Below, in pieces: positions 10,318 through 19,399 of a DNA stretch of 64,000 nucleotides (positions are counted from its first letter, which is position 1; every line of letters starts with the position of its first letter). The notes under the pieces were generated by a model, which saw only the letters and a program-made list of their open reading frames with translations, was not told the origin of the DNA and searched no databases. Source of the stretch: Demequina sp. NBRC 110052 (GTDB taxonomy: Bacteria; Actinomycetota; Actinomycetes; Actinomycetales; Demequinaceae); contig NZ_BBRI01000002.1 in NCBI RefSeq assembly GCF_002090075.1, positions 1,364,001-1,428,000 on the forward strand. Reading direction: 5' to 3'. A program made the position numbers and the translations under genes.

Positions 10318-10827
10318 GTGATGGACGCGCTCGACGCGCTCCCGGTTGTCAACACCGAGGGTGAGGTGCTCAGTGAAGACTCGACCGCCACAGACCGCGC
10401 GGCGGAAGTCTCGCTTCCGGGCCCACTCGGCAGCGGAGCCTCTGGTGTCGAGGTCGCGGCTCTGGGGGTGAGTATCTGCTTCCCTGGCACAGACTCGGAC
10501 GACATCGGAGTGCGATACGGCGAGGCTCGTGTACACGGATGGTGGACACGCGGCAATTGCCCCGACGGCGTGAAGGCCGAAGTAACGACCACGCTCTATG
10601 CGCTCTTTGGCGACTACAACGGGTACGCGAGGGTTTGGGTACAGCAAGACACCAACTCGCGGAAGCTGTACCCCGGGTCGAGCAGGCGCGTGCTCGCCCA
10701 CCGCGACTGCGTATGGCAGGAGCTCACGGGCTGGCGGGTCAAGGTCGACGTTGACGTGATCGGGTACGCAGATCCCGCTGGCGGGGTCGACAACATCACC
10801 AATCTCTACTGCCGCCCCTCGATGTGA
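10318..10827 (+). CDS. 3' part of the frameshifted secreted protein (hypothetical)
   Basis: The open frame encodes 169 residues with no signal peptide of its own and no ribosome site at its GTG/ATG pair (10318/10321). Read through the C7 tract with one extra C, it continues the exported protein begun at 10112. Three or more cysteines (CFPG, GNCPDG, HRDCVW, LYCRPS) and many aromatic residues suit an extracytoplasmic, possibly disulphide-bonded domain. I do not recognise the family. The break may be a sequencing error, a phase-variable tract or a real mutation. Confidence 0.5.
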   Translation: MMDALDALPVVNTEGEVLSEDSTATDRAAEVSLPGPLGSGASGVEVAALGVSICFPGTDSDDIGVRYGEARVHGWWTRGNCPDGVKAEVTTTLYALFGDYNGYARVWVQQDTNSRKLYPGSSRRVLAHRDCVWQELTGWRVKVDVDVIGYADPAGGVDNITNLYCRPSM

Positions 10828-10862
10828 CCCCACATCACCTCTGGTGACGCTTTGGGCGGGCG

Positions 10863-11471
10863 TCAGTTCATATAGATGAACTCGCGCCCGTCCGAGCCGG
10901 GCGGCCAGGCAGCGACCGACAGCAGAGGCGAAGCGTCCACTGCCGCGAGTGCGACAGTGCTGCTGGCGATGCTGACGAAGCGCACCTCGCGATCCGACGC
11001 GAGACACCACGAGCGGTCCTCGGGCCACAAGAACGACGGATGGTCCGCCTCGTCGAGTTCGAGGTCCTCGAACCAGCTCTCGATCCCAGAGATGGGTCCA
11101 GCCGCAAGGAAATACCGCACTCCACCCAAGGTCATCACGCACGCCTTCGCCGCAGCATCGTCCATGCGGGAGACGCCATTGTCAGCAACCAGCGCGTACA
11201 CCATCACGGATTCCGTGAAGTGCTGAAGAACAGCGACGATGTCTCGCTGCACCTCGAGGACGCTCCGCTGCTCCCCAGCGAAGGCAGCATCGCTCTCTGC
11301 GTCCGCGCTCGACTCTGGATCGACGAGCAAGAGTGCGCGTGCGTAGGACTCGAAATGGCCCGGTCCACGCGTCACCAGCAGGTCGAACTCGAGCGGACTC
11401 GAGGCGATCCACTTCGCTTCGTCACGCTCGGCACAGAAGGAGAAGCCGTTCCCCGTTGCATTTCGGAACAT
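10863..11471 (-). CDS. Hypothetical protein
   Basis: A 202-residue, acidic, probably cytosolic protein without signal peptide or membrane helix. Tryptophans and the pattern FLWPEDRSWCLASDREV near residue 150 give it an immunity-protein or SUKH-like look, but I cannot assign a family. It converges with the secreted-protein gene, with a 35-bp gap between the stops. Codon use is ordinary, though somewhat less GC-extreme than its neighbours. Confidence 0.55.
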   Translation of the reverse strand: MFRNATGNGFSFCAERDEAKWIASSPLEFDLLVTRGPGHFESYARALLLVDPESSADAESDAAFAGEQRSVLEVQRDIVAVLQHFTESVMVYALVADNGVSRMDDAAAKACVMTLGGVRYFLAAGPISGIESWFEDLELDEADHPSFLWPEDRSWCLASDREVRFVSIASSTVALAAVDASPLLSVAAWPPGSDGREFIYMN

Positions 11472-11581
11472 GGCTCGAGTCTAGGGAAGAACCGAAGACC
11501 AACATGGATAGCCCGGACTCGTGGGGACAACGACGCCGAGTCGAAGGCGCTATGGAGAACTGCCGCGAACCCCTCCTTCCG

Positions 11582-12073
11582 CTACGCACACCCAAGCACC
11601 TCGCCCACGAACGCGCGCACATGCTCACCGAGCACCGTGATGCGCTGCTGACGCCCGGCCTCGCGGTCGAAGCCGGGATACGGGATCGGGGGCAGGCGAC
11701 GCACGTTCACGGGGCATTCGAAGTCCTCGCACACGCGGATGCCGATCGTGTCGCCGTTGCGGCCGGCGGCCCCCGCGCGCTTGGCCACATAGAACGCGAC
11801 GTCGTTGGGCAGGGTCACGTCCTCGCACCACGCGCATTGCGGGCGAGTGCGGGCGCGCGCCTCGGCCTGGCGCAGCATGATGCCGACGATCTCAGCGTCG
11901 AGCTCGCACACGACGTACCCGACTTGCGGCAGCTTGCGGTCGCGCCACCCCAGGAACTCGCGCGCGGACCAGTCGATCTCAGCGAAGTCCTCGGGCAGCA
12001 GGGCCTGGGTGCGCTCACGCTTGGAGGCGTTGATGAAGGAGGCGCGAATCTGCGCCTCGGTGAGGGAGTTCAT
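11582..12073 (-). CDS. FBP-domain protein (FusB-like EF-G-binding family)
   Basis: A 163-residue protein with the C-terminal treble-clef zinc domain of the FBP/FusB family: CAWC near residue 75 pairs with a later cysteine-containing segment (CEDFEC). FusB-type proteins bind elongation factor G and free it from stalled ribosomes, giving fusidic-acid tolerance. Actinobacterial homologues are common and mostly uncharacterised. The start at 12073 is taken because the conserved N-terminus MNSLTEAQIRASF begins there. Confidence 0.78.
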   Translation of the reverse strand: MNSLTEAQIRASFINASKRERTQALLPEDFAEIDWSAREFLGWRDRKLPQVGYVVCELDAEIVGIMLRQAEARARTRPQCAWCEDVTLPNDVAFYVAKRAGAAGRNGDTIGIRVCEDFECPVNVRRLPPIPYPGFDREAGRQQRITVLGEHVRAFVGEVLGCA

Positions 12074-12149
12074 AGGTGTGTCCGTTCGATGTGCGCGCGA
12101 ACGATGCCGCGTCGCAGAGGTGAGCCGAGGTGGCGGGCGCGCCACAGCG

Positions 12150-12173
12150 CGGGTGGCCCTGAAGAGCCACCCG
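12150..12173. terminator. Hairpin between the FBP gene and the sucrose operon end
   Basis: CGGGTGGC (12150-12157) and GCCACCCG (12166-12173) form an 8-bp stem with an 8-base loop, about 160 bp beyond the stop of the sucrose phosphorylase gene. There is no clear U-tract, so terminator function is uncertain. The rest of the 12074-12333 gap shows no convincing gene. Confidence 0.3.
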
Positions 12174-12333
12174 CCGGGTCAGCTCAATGTGCCGAGGGCG
12201 CAATGCGCGCCGACGACCTCCTCACGCCCTGCGGGCGTCCCGAACGTATGCACGGCGTCGAGTTCACTTCGCCACTCAGCGCGCAGGGTCGGCCGCAGTC
12301 GGCCGACTGCGACCCATGTCGCGACCGGGCTGA

Positions 12334-13833
12334 TCAGCCAGCGACGTCGCGCTCCGTCAGGACGGTGCGCCGACCACGAACGCCGGTCTCGCTCAGCGTG
12401 AAGGTCGCCTCGGCCACATCGAACTCGAGCGACACACTGTCGCCGCCGCACACCCACCGCATGATCCCGCGCGCCCCCGAGAGGTCAGCGGAGAACTCGC
12501 CACCGAATGCGCCGTGGTCGCGTCGCAGCCGGATCGCCGCGATCTGCGCAGCAACGACCGGGTCTGCGAGCGCCGTCGCCAGTTCGGCAGCCGTGTAGTG
12601 GTGTCGGTTCACGTCACGCCCGACGCCCGTGCGGGCGAGCAGGTCCATATCGTTGACTCCTGCGAGCAGGCCGACGTAGTAGATCTGCGGGATGCCCGGC
12701 GTCATGAGCTGGATCAGGCGCGCCAGCACGTAGCGCGCGCCGTTGCCACCGAGCGCATCGAAGAAGGTGCAGTTGACCTGGTAGAGGTCGAGGTTCGAGG
12801 CAGCCGCACCCGTCGCCTGGCGACTCGTGCCACGGCTCGCGTCGTGGATCGACTCGACCAGCGCGTCGATCTGCGTCGGCTCCAGGAGCCCGGGCACGCC
12901 CGGAACCAGGCCGGATTCGCCCACATCCACGATCCCGATGCCGTCGTGCGTGTCGAGCACCGTGTACGAATTCTGCGGGCGAACGTCGAGCCAGCGCGCG
13001 AGCGGGTCCAGATCGTGCGCGTGGAGCGCGTGCAGCACTAGCGGAGGCAGCGCGAAGTCATACACGTAGTCGACGGTGCGCGAGATCTCGATCTGCTGCG
13101 TGTAGTGACCGTGCACCTCGAGCAGCACGCGCGCTCCGCGCTCGTGCGCGAGCGCCGAGATGCGCTCCGTGTAGCGACGGGTCGCGTCCGTCATGAAGCA
13201 GTCCGTGCCCGGCGCCTTGCCCGTGTAGCCCACAGCATCGAGTCGCAGTTCCGTGACTCCCGCGCCGGTGAGCGCATCGAGCACCTCCACGAGGTACGTC
13301 CACGCCTCGTCGGTGCGCAGGTCGATGTCGATCTGTTCCGGTGTGAACGTGGTCCACACGAGCCGACGCTCGCCGCCCCAGACCATCGGAGTGAACGGGA
13401 GTCCGGGACGCGGCCGATAGATACGCGTCAGGTCTGCCTCGGTCGCCCCCTCGGGAAACACCGACGAGAGCGTGAGGAACATGGGCGCCCACGGAGACTC
13501 GTCGCCACGCTGCACGACATCACGGAACCGCGCCGAGTGAGAAGAGACGTGATTGACGATCACATCGCTCATGACGGCATGGGAGCTCGCGAGGGCGCGC
13601 ACGTCCTGCCAGGCGCCGAGCCGAGGGTCGACGCTCGCGTGATCTTCGGGATCGAAGCCCGCATCCGCGCCATCGAAGGGCGTGAAGTACGGCAGCAGGT
13701 GCACACCGTCGAATACGCCTGCCAGGGGGCCGGTCAGCAGAGCGTTCAGGCCCGCGAGGTCGCCCGCGAGCCGATCCACGTAGGTGATGAGCTGGGGGCC
13801 ATTCGTGCGCGTCGTCGATCCCCTCGCGGTCAC
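12334..13833 (-). CDS. Sucrose phosphorylase (GH13 subfamily 18)
   Basis: A 499-residue enzyme that reversibly converts sucrose and phosphate to glucose 1-phosphate and fructose. It closely follows Bifidobacterium-type sucrose phosphorylase in order and length (about 504). The conserved LITYVDRL start and TPFDGADAGFDP block are present. The nucleophile Asp is in RLDAVGY (about 199), the acid/base Glu in LLEVH (about 239) and the stabilising Asp in LDTHDG (about 297). A GTG start at 13833 overlaps the esterase stop (GTGA) and has GGAG six bases upstream. An ATG at 13860 is possible but lacks a ribosome site. It is the last gene of the ABC-esterase operon. Confidence 0.92.
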   Translation of the reverse strand: MTARGSTTRTNGPQLITYVDRLAGDLAGLNALLTGPLAGVFDGVHLLPYFTPFDGADAGFDPEDHASVDPRLGAWQDVRALASSHAVMSDVIVNHVSSHSARFRDVVQRGDESPWAPMFLTLSSVFPEGATEADLTRIYRPRPGLPFTPMVWGGERRLVWTTFTPEQIDIDLRTDEAWTYLVEVLDALTGAGVTELRLDAVGYTGKAPGTDCFMTDATRRYTERISALAHERGARVLLEVHGHYTQQIEISRTVDYVYDFALPPLVLHALHAHDLDPLARWLDVRPQNSYTVLDTHDGIGIVDVGESGLVPGVPGLLEPTQIDALVESIHDASRGTSRQATGAAASNLDLYQVNCTFFDALGGNGARYVLARLIQLMTPGIPQIYYVGLLAGVNDMDLLARTGVGRDVNRHHYTAAELATALADPVVAAQIAAIRLRRDHGAFGGEFSADLSGARGIMRWVCGGDSVSLEFDVAEATFTLSETGVRGRRTVLTERDVAG

Positions 13834-14789
13834 GCGCGCTCCAACAGTCGTCGCAGCCATGCGACGCGCGGCCTGCGCGCGTCACGGGACATGCGCGCCC
13901 ACGGCGCGAGGACGTCGAAGGCGTGCGCACCACCCGGCCACACGTGCAGTTCCGCCTGTCCGCCGTCGGCCCAGATGCGCGACGCGAAGTCGACGCACTC
14001 GTCGCGGAAGGTCTCGGCGGAGCCCACATCGATGAACACCGGCGGGAGACCGGAGAGGTCCTTCGCGAGCGAGGCCGATGCGTGCGAGGTCGGCTCGGCA
14101 TCGCCGAGGTAAGCCCCCCACGCTGTCGCGTTCGCTGTCGCATCCCACGACCCCAGCCCGACCATCTGCTGAGCCGAGCACGAGTTCGAGCGGTGATCGA
14201 GCATCGGGCACATGAGAAGCATCCCGGCCGGAAGCGGCGCCCCGGAGTCGCGAAGTGCGAGTCCCACCGCGGCCGCCAGGCCGCCTCCCGCGCTGATGCC
14301 CACAAGCACCATGCGTTCGGTGTCGAGTCGATCAGGCGCCGCACCTGAGCGAAGCCACGCGAATGCCGTCATCACGTCATCGAGCGCGGCCGGGAACGGC
14401 TCCTCCGGCGCGAGCCGATACTCGACGGACACGACAGCGCAGCCGACCTCGTGGGCGAGCTCCGCCAGCAGGTCGAGGTCAGCCTCCGCGGTGCCCGCGA
14501 TGAGGCCGCCGCCGTGCAGGAACACGAGCGTCGGAACGGGACCGTGCCCGTGCGGCGGCGCAAGCACCACGAGGGGGACGTCCGGCTTGCCCTCCCCGCC
14601 GGTCGCGACGACATCCACGCGGTCGAAGCCCCAGTGCGTCGTCGGCGCGAGCGAGGCGACATCGCCGCCAAGCGCACGCACACGAGGAATGTCCTCGCGC
14701 GCCATCGACGTGACGACGATGTCCCGACGCCGCTCCAACGCGCGCTCGATCTCCGGATCGAAGGGCGGGGGGGTCTGCATCTGGGTCAT
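13830..14789 (-). CDS. Alpha/beta hydrolase, HSL-type carboxylesterase
   Basis: A 319-residue cytosolic esterase of the hormone-sensitive-lipase family. The oxyanion-hole motif HGGG is near residue 92, the nucleophile Ser in GISAGG is near 166, and the acid and His of the triad are in the FRDE and GGAHAF segments (about 263 and 289). Family members hydrolyse short acyl esters. Its ATG overlaps the permease stop (ATGA) and its stop overlaps the sucrose phosphorylase start. Being coupled to a sugar importer, it may remove acyl groups from the imported sugar. A run of seven Cs near codon 6-8 is a potential slippage site. Confidence 0.88.
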   Translation of the reverse strand: MTQMQTPPPFDPEIERALERRRDIVVTSMAREDIPRVRALGGDVASLAPTTHWGFDRVDVVATGGEGKPDVPLVVLAPPHGHGPVPTLVFLHGGGLIAGTAEADLDLLAELAHEVGCAVVSVEYRLAPEEPFPAALDDVMTAFAWLRSGAAPDRLDTERMVLVGISAGGGLAAAVGLALRDSGAPLPAGMLLMCPMLDHRSNSCSAQQMVGLGSWDATANATAWGAYLGDAEPTSHASASLAKDLSGLPPVFIDVGSAETFRDECVDFASRIWADGGQAELHVWPGGAHAFDVLAPWARMSRDARRPRVAWLRRLLERA

Positions 14790-15610
14790 CCCTTCACCGC
14801 TCCCTGCAGGAGCGCAGCGACGAACTGGCGCTGGAACACGAGGAACACGATCAGGACGGGTGTAAGGATCAGCAGCGATCCTGCGCACAGCAGCGGAATG
14901 TCCGTGCCCCACTGGCCCTGGAACGCGCCGAGCGCGCCAGCCATCGTGCGCTTGGTCGGGTCGTCGACGAGCACGATCGCGAGCAGGAACTGGTTCCAGG
15001 TCCACAGGAACAGCAGGATCGCGAGAGAGGCAATCGCAGGGCGCGACAGCGGGACGTGGACTCGCCAGAACAGCTGCCACGTGGAGGCGCCGTCGACCTT
15101 CGCGGCCTCGGTGAGGTCCTGAGGCATGTTGACGAAGTGCGCGCGCATCCACATCACCGCGAACGGCATGAACAGTCCGATGAGCGGCAGGATGATCGCC
15201 CACTGAGTGTTGAGGAAGCCGTAATCCCGCACCTGGTAATACAGCGGGACGATGATGCCCTCGAACGGCAGCGTCAGGCCCAGCACGAAGACCACGAACA
15301 GGGTGCGGCGGAACGGCACCTCAAGGTGGCCGAGCGCGAAGCCCGCCAGCGTGGCGATCAGCAGCGAGATCGGCACCACTCCCAGCTCGATCAGCACGCT
15401 CGAGGTGAGCATCTTCGCCATGTTCGCCGACTGGAACGCGATCACGAAGTTGTCCCAGTGGAACTCCTCCGGCAGCGACAGGCCGTTCGGGTAGGTACCC
15501 GGCGCGTGCAGGGCGGTCACGAACAGGGTCACGAACGGGATCAGAGTGATCAGCATGACGAAGATGAGGATCGCGCGCCCGAGCAGGACCTCGCGCGTGG
15601 ATGTTCTCAT
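14786..15610 (-). CDS. Carbohydrate ABC transporter permease (MalG type)
   Basis: A 274-residue inner membrane permease with six hydrophobic segments. The cytoplasmic EAA loop reads EAAKVDGASTWQLFWRVHVPLSRP (conserved EAA...G, near residue 180), which docks on the shared ATPase. The ATG at 15610 overlaps the stop of the upstream permease, and its own stop overlaps the esterase start. No ATPase gene is in this operon, so it probably uses a genome-encoded MsiK-like ATPase, as is usual for actinobacterial sugar importers. Confidence 0.92.
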   Translation of the reverse strand: MRTSTREVLLGRAILIFVMLITLIPFVTLFVTALHAPGTYPNGLSLPEEFHWDNFVIAFQSANMAKMLTSSVLIELGVVPISLLIATLAGFALGHLEVPFRRTLFVVFVLGLTLPFEGIIVPLYYQVRDYGFLNTQWAIILPLIGLFMPFAVMWMRAHFVNMPQDLTEAAKVDGASTWQLFWRVHVPLSRPAIASLAILLFLWTWNQFLLAIVLVDDPTKRTMAGALGAFQGQWGTDIPLLCAGSLLILTPVLIVFLVFQRQFVAALLQGAVKG

Positions 15611-16575
15611 GACATGCTCTCCGTCCTGGTGAGGCGGTTGAGGGGGAGGACCACGATCAGGACGAGCGCCGTGAGCGCGACCGCAAGCGCGGAGGCCTGC
15701 CCGATCTCCCGCGAGAAGAATGCGAGGTAGTAGATCTCGAGGCCCGGCACGAGCGTGGAGTTGCCCGGCCCTCCCTGGGTGGAGATGAAGATGATGTCGA
15801 AGCTGCGCAACGCGCTGATCACCGTGATGATGATCGCCACGCCGAGCTCCTGGCGTACGGCGGGAAGCGTCACCGAGACGAACTCGCGGATCGCGCCCGC
15901 GCCGTCGAGTCGCGCGGCCTCGTAGAGCGCCGGGTCGATCTTGGTCATGCCGGCGAGCATCAGCAGCATGCACAGACCGACGTTGACCCACGCGCCGATG
16001 ACGCCGACGGCAGGCAGAGCGGTGTCGAAGTCGCCGAGCCAAGCTCGCGTGAGGCTCTCGAGACCGATCAGTGACAGGAACTGGTTCAGGACGCCATCGC
16101 TGGCCATGATCCAGGTCCACATGATGCCTGCGGCGACGAGCGGGATGACCTGCGGCAGGAACAGCACGGTGCGCGAGGCGAGCGCGAGCTTGCTCGCGCC
16201 GAGCTTGCGGATGATCGCCGCGGCGATGACGCCGAAGATCACGGGGATGATCGAGAAGTAGAGGATCAGCTGGAAGGCGTTCACGATCGGCCCGATCAGC
16301 TCGGGGTCGGTCAACAGCCGCACGTAATTGTCCAGGCCCACCCAGGTGGAGGGTCCGATGCCGTCCCAGTCGTAGAACGAGTACTGGACGGTAGCGAAGA
16401 GGGGGCGCAGGACGAACATCGCGTAGAAGAACAGCGCCGGAGCCACGAGCGCGAGTCCGGGCAGTCCCGCTCGCAGGCGCCGCGCCCTGTCGGCGCGGCG
16501 CCTGCTGCGGATGTCGCCTGACGGCTCTTCGGTCGGCGAGGTCACGCCGGCGGAGGGACGCCAGGTTCGAGCCAT
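15607..16575 (-). CDS. Carbohydrate ABC transporter permease (MalF type)
   Basis: A 322-residue permease with a basic cytoplasmic N-terminus and six membrane segments. The EAA loop is at EAARLDGAGAIREFVSVTLP, near residue 215. The start at 16575 lies seven bases after the stop of the binding-protein gene. The frame is open further upstream but overlaps that gene. With the MalG-type partner it forms the translocation pore of the importer. Confidence 0.9.
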   Translation of the reverse strand: MARTWRPSAGVTSPTEEPSGDIRSRRRADRARRLRAGLPGLALVAPALFFYAMFVLRPLFATVQYSFYDWDGIGPSTWVGLDNYVRLLTDPELIGPIVNAFQLILYFSIIPVIFGVIAAAIIRKLGASKLALASRTVLFLPQVIPLVAAGIMWTWIMASDGVLNQFLSLIGLESLTRAWLGDFDTALPAVGVIGAWVNVGLCMLLMLAGMTKIDPALYEAARLDGAGAIREFVSVTLPAVRQELGVAIIITVISALRSFDIIFISTQGGPGNSTLVPGLEIYYLAFFSREIGQASALAVALTALVLIVVLPLNRLTRTESMS

Positions 16576-16582
16576 GGTGGGA

Positions 16583-17968
16583 TCAGCCGCCGATCTGCTC
16601 GAGGTAGTCGGCCTGGACCGACTCCAGCATGCCTGCCGCGGTCTGCTCGCCCGCGACCATCTTCTGCAGGTTCGGAGTCCAGCTCTTCGCGTAGATCTCG
16701 CCGGTGGCGTTCGCGATGAAGTCCATCGAACCGTTGTTCTCACCGACGATCGCGCCGGCGGCGAGGGTCTGAGCCGTCACCGAGTCGGGGTCGATCTCGG
16801 GCATGAACGCGTCCACGGGGCCCATCGGGTGCGAGCCGCCGACCTCGACCGTGATGGTGCGAGCGGCCTCGTCCGTCGCGACCCAGTCGAGGAAGAACGC
16901 CGCGCAGTCAGGGTTGCCTGCGTTGGCGGAGATGCCGTAGGTGAGCGGTGCCGACATGGCGCCGAGCTGGCCGCCCTCCTCGAGCGGAGGCATGAGGAAG
17001 AAGCCGGCCTCACCGGGCATCTGGGTGTCGAGGTTTCCCGACTCCCAGTCGCCGTTGAAGATGAACACCGACTCGCCGCCGATGAAGCGGCTCATCATCT
17101 GCGAGTAGTCGAGCGAGTTGATGTCGTCGGCGAAGTAGCCCGCGTCGATCCAGCTGGCGAGGTGCTCGGCGGCCTGGACGTTGGTGTCCGTATCGATGGT
17201 CGCGCCGTCCTGGAGGTAGATCCACGAGTTGATGTCGCTCGGGGGTCCATACGAGGCCATGAGCGCCTGCAGCGGGAAGGCGAGTCCGCCGGTCGCGCCG
17301 CCGTTGAACTGCGCCACCGGCGTGAGGCCCGCGTCCTTCGCGGCCTGGAGGTAGCCGTCGAACTCCTCGAGCGTCGCCGGGGGCTCGGTCATGCCGATCT
17401 GCGCCGCGAGCTCCTTGTTGTAGAAGACACCGGTCATCGAGAAGTTCAGACCCATGCCGTAGAGCGGGCCGTCGCCACGGCGACCGTCGGCGTCGACGCG
17501 CAGCTGCTCGAGCTGCGACGACGGCCACTGGTCCCAGCCGAAAGCCGCGGCGTACTCGTCGAGGTCCATCAGCAGACCCTGGCTCGCGAGGTCGGACATC
17601 TGCGGCAGGCGCATGATGTCGGTGTCGGAGTCCGCGAGCGTGCGCGGAGCGTTCTGCGTGATGACCGCGAACTGGTCCTCGCGGATGTCGAAGGTCACGT
17701 TGGGGTACTGGTTCTCGAACTCGGCCGCGAGCTCAGCGAAGATCGGGAAGCCGGTCTCGACGTAGGCCTTGATCGTGGTGTCCTCGGCGGGGCACGAGAA
17801 GTCGCCCGATGCGCTGGGGGTCGAGGTGCCGGTGGCGGTCTCCTCGGGCTCCGCGGTGCCTCCGGGGGGCGAGCACGCGGCGAGCGCGAGCGCCCCGGCA
17901 AGGCCGAGCGCCAGCGACGGCACGAGCCGACGTCCGGTCGCCCGGTGGGTGAACGATGCCTGAGACAT
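16583..17968 (-). CDS. Sugar ABC transporter substrate-binding lipoprotein
   Basis: A 461-residue family 1 extracellular solute-binding protein. It has a lipoprotein signal peptide with the lipobox LALAAC near residue 33, then an acidic Thr/Ser linker and a large type I binding domain. The start ATG at 17968 is supported by an AAGGAG site nearby. It is the first gene of the sucrose-phosphorylase operon and faces a divergent LacI gene. The likely ligand is sucrose or an esterified sucrose-type glycoside, judged from the enzymes downstream. Confidence 0.92.
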   Translation of the reverse strand: MSQASFTHRATGRRLVPSLALGLAGALALAACSPPGGTAEPEETATGTSTPSASGDFSCPAEDTTIKAYVETGFPIFAELAAEFENQYPNVTFDIREDQFAVITQNAPRTLADSDTDIMRLPQMSDLASQGLLMDLDEYAAAFGWDQWPSSQLEQLRVDADGRRGDGPLYGMGLNFSMTGVFYNKELAAQIGMTEPPATLEEFDGYLQAAKDAGLTPVAQFNGGATGGLAFPLQALMASYGPPSDINSWIYLQDGATIDTDTNVQAAEHLASWIDAGYFADDINSLDYSQMMSRFIGGESVFIFNGDWESGNLDTQMPGEAGFFLMPPLEEGGQLGAMSAPLTYGISANAGNPDCAAFFLDWVATDEAARTITVEVGGSHPMGPVDAFMPEIDPDSVTAQTLAAGAIVGENNGSMDFIANATGEIYAKSWTPNLQKMVAGEQTAAGMLESVQADYLEQIGG

Positions 17969-18018
17969 CTTTGTCTCCTTCCGTGGGGGAGTGCCGTGCA
18001 CAGGTCGTTGAACACGGT

Positions 18019-18104
18019 GCTAAAACGAACTAGCAAGCGTCAGAGTGGCCCATCCAGCGTCGGACTGTCAACTGCGTACCGCGACCGTTGGCTAAATCGT
18101 TATT
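18019..18104. promoter_or_regulatory. Divergent promoter region with two GCTAAAWCG elements
   Basis: GCTAAAACGAACTAGC (18019-18034) has GCTA/TAGC ends, and GCTAAATCGTTATT (18091-18104) shares its left half. Both lie between the binding-protein gene and the LacI gene and are candidate operators for that LacI. The full palindromes are imperfect, so exact limits are uncertain. Confidence 0.4.
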
Positions 18105-18164
18105 GTTCTTCCATGCCGCCGCGCGCGCCGAGGCCGCGGAAGAACTCAGCGAGGAGGTGCCCCG

Positions 18165-19223
18165 ATGGCTCGCAAGCGCGTGACTCTCGCCCAGGTCGCC
18201 TCGGAGGCCGAGGTCGCTGTCTCGACTGCCTCGCTTGTGCTCTCCGGCCGCGGGACAGAGGTGCGCATCTCGGAGAAGGTGCAAGAGCGCGTGCGCGCGA
18301 CGGCCGCCCGGCTCGGCTACCGGCCCAACGCCGTCTCCGTCGGCCTGCGCAAGGGAAGTACCAGCACTCTCGCTTTCGTCTCTGACTCCGTCGCGTCCTC
18401 ACGTCTCGCGGGAGAGATGATCAAGGGCGCCATCGAGGCCGCCCGTGATCGCGGGTACATGGTCTTCGTCGGTGAGACGGGCGGAAACCTGACGCTCGAG
18501 CGTCAACTGCTGGACGCGATGGTCGACCGCCAGGTGGACGGCATCGTCCTCGCGTCGATGCTCACCCACGGTCGCGAGCTGCCCACCGGGCTCGACTCGA
18601 CTCCAACCGTGCTGCTCAACATCGCCGTCGACGGTGACCCGGGCATGCCCGTCGTGCTTCCCGACGAGCTGCAGGCCGGGCGGGACGCCGCGAGCGCTCT
18701 TGTCGACGCGGGCCTCACCGACATCCACCTCATCGGATCGGGTCCACGCCCCGAAGATGTGCGCACCATCTCCGCCGCCGCCCACCTCCGCCTGCAGGGC
18801 ATCCTCGAGGTGCTCGATGCGCACGGGCTCACGCCCTCCTCAGGTCACGCGATCAACCAGTGGCTCCCGCCGGAGGGCTTCCGCGCCGCCAACGAGATCC
18901 TCGACGCCGGCACGCCGCAGGCGATCGTGTGCTTTAACGACCGCCTCGCGATGGGCGTGTACCAGGCCGTGCAGGCTCGAGGGCTCCGCATCCCCGAAGA
19001 CGTCTCGGTCGTGTCGTTCGATGACGCCTCGATCGCCGCATGGCTCCGACCGGGCCTCACGACCGTCGCGTTGCCCCACAGAATCATGGGAAAGCGCGCC
19101 GCCGAACTGCTCATCGACTCGATCGAGCACGACCGCGCACACCCTGACGGACCCGCGGCCACCGGGGTGCACCTCGTGCCCATGCCCGTGCGGGTGCGCG
19201 AGTCGATCCGCGCACACGACTGA
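18165..19223 (+). CDS. LacI-family transcriptional regulator of the sucrose operon
   Basis: A 352-residue regulator with an N-terminal LacI helix-turn-helix (TLAQVASEAEVAVSTASLVL), a hinge helix near residue 50 and a periplasmic-binding-protein-like effector domain. Its start is preceded by GAGGAGG. It is divergent from the sugar-import operon, the standard arrangement for a local repressor released by the incoming sugar. The hinge region AVSVGLRKGST is atypical for LacI proteins that kink DNA with an LA pair. Confidence 0.9.
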   Translation: MARKRVTLAQVASEAEVAVSTASLVLSGRGTEVRISEKVQERVRATAARLGYRPNAVSVGLRKGSTSTLAFVSDSVASSRLAGEMIKGAIEAARDRGYMVFVGETGGNLTLERQLLDAMVDRQVDGIVLASMLTHGRELPTGLDSTPTVLLNIAVDGDPGMPVVLPDELQAGRDAASALVDAGLTDIHLIGSGPRPEDVRTISAAAHLRLQGILEVLDAHGLTPSSGHAINQWLPPEGFRAANEILDAGTPQAIVCFNDRLAMGVYQAVQARGLRIPEDVSVVSFDDASIAAWLRPGLTTVALPHRIMGKRAAELLIDSIEHDRAHPDGPAATGVHLVPMPVRVRESIRAHD

Positions 19224-19399
19224 CAGCAGACCCGTCCATCGCCCGCTGCGGCGCTCTCATGGCGAGGCGGCTCGGCGTCGGGAGCATGGAATGGGTGCAG
19301 CGGACCTCCCGTTGACGAGAGCGTGAGGGGCTCGGTCGACAGGCCGGTGCCCCTCGTGCCGTACCGGCGACCATCGGACCCGACCACAAGGAGGACGAG

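Noticed and set aside
12074..12333. Possible short gene in the 260-bp gap after the sucrose phosphorylase gene
   Set aside because: Open frames there have no ribosome site and no family resemblance. Only a weak hairpin is seen.
14766..14774. Run of seven Gs (Cs in the coding strand) near the esterase start as a phase-variation tract
   Set aside because: The frame is intact and GC-rich DNA contains such runs by chance. Mentioned only as a possible slippage site.
16511..18385. Open frame of over 600 codons on the plus strand across the sugar-binding protein gene
   Set aside because: It is antisense to a clear lipoprotein gene, His/Arg-rich and of no family. High GC removes stop codons in this frame.
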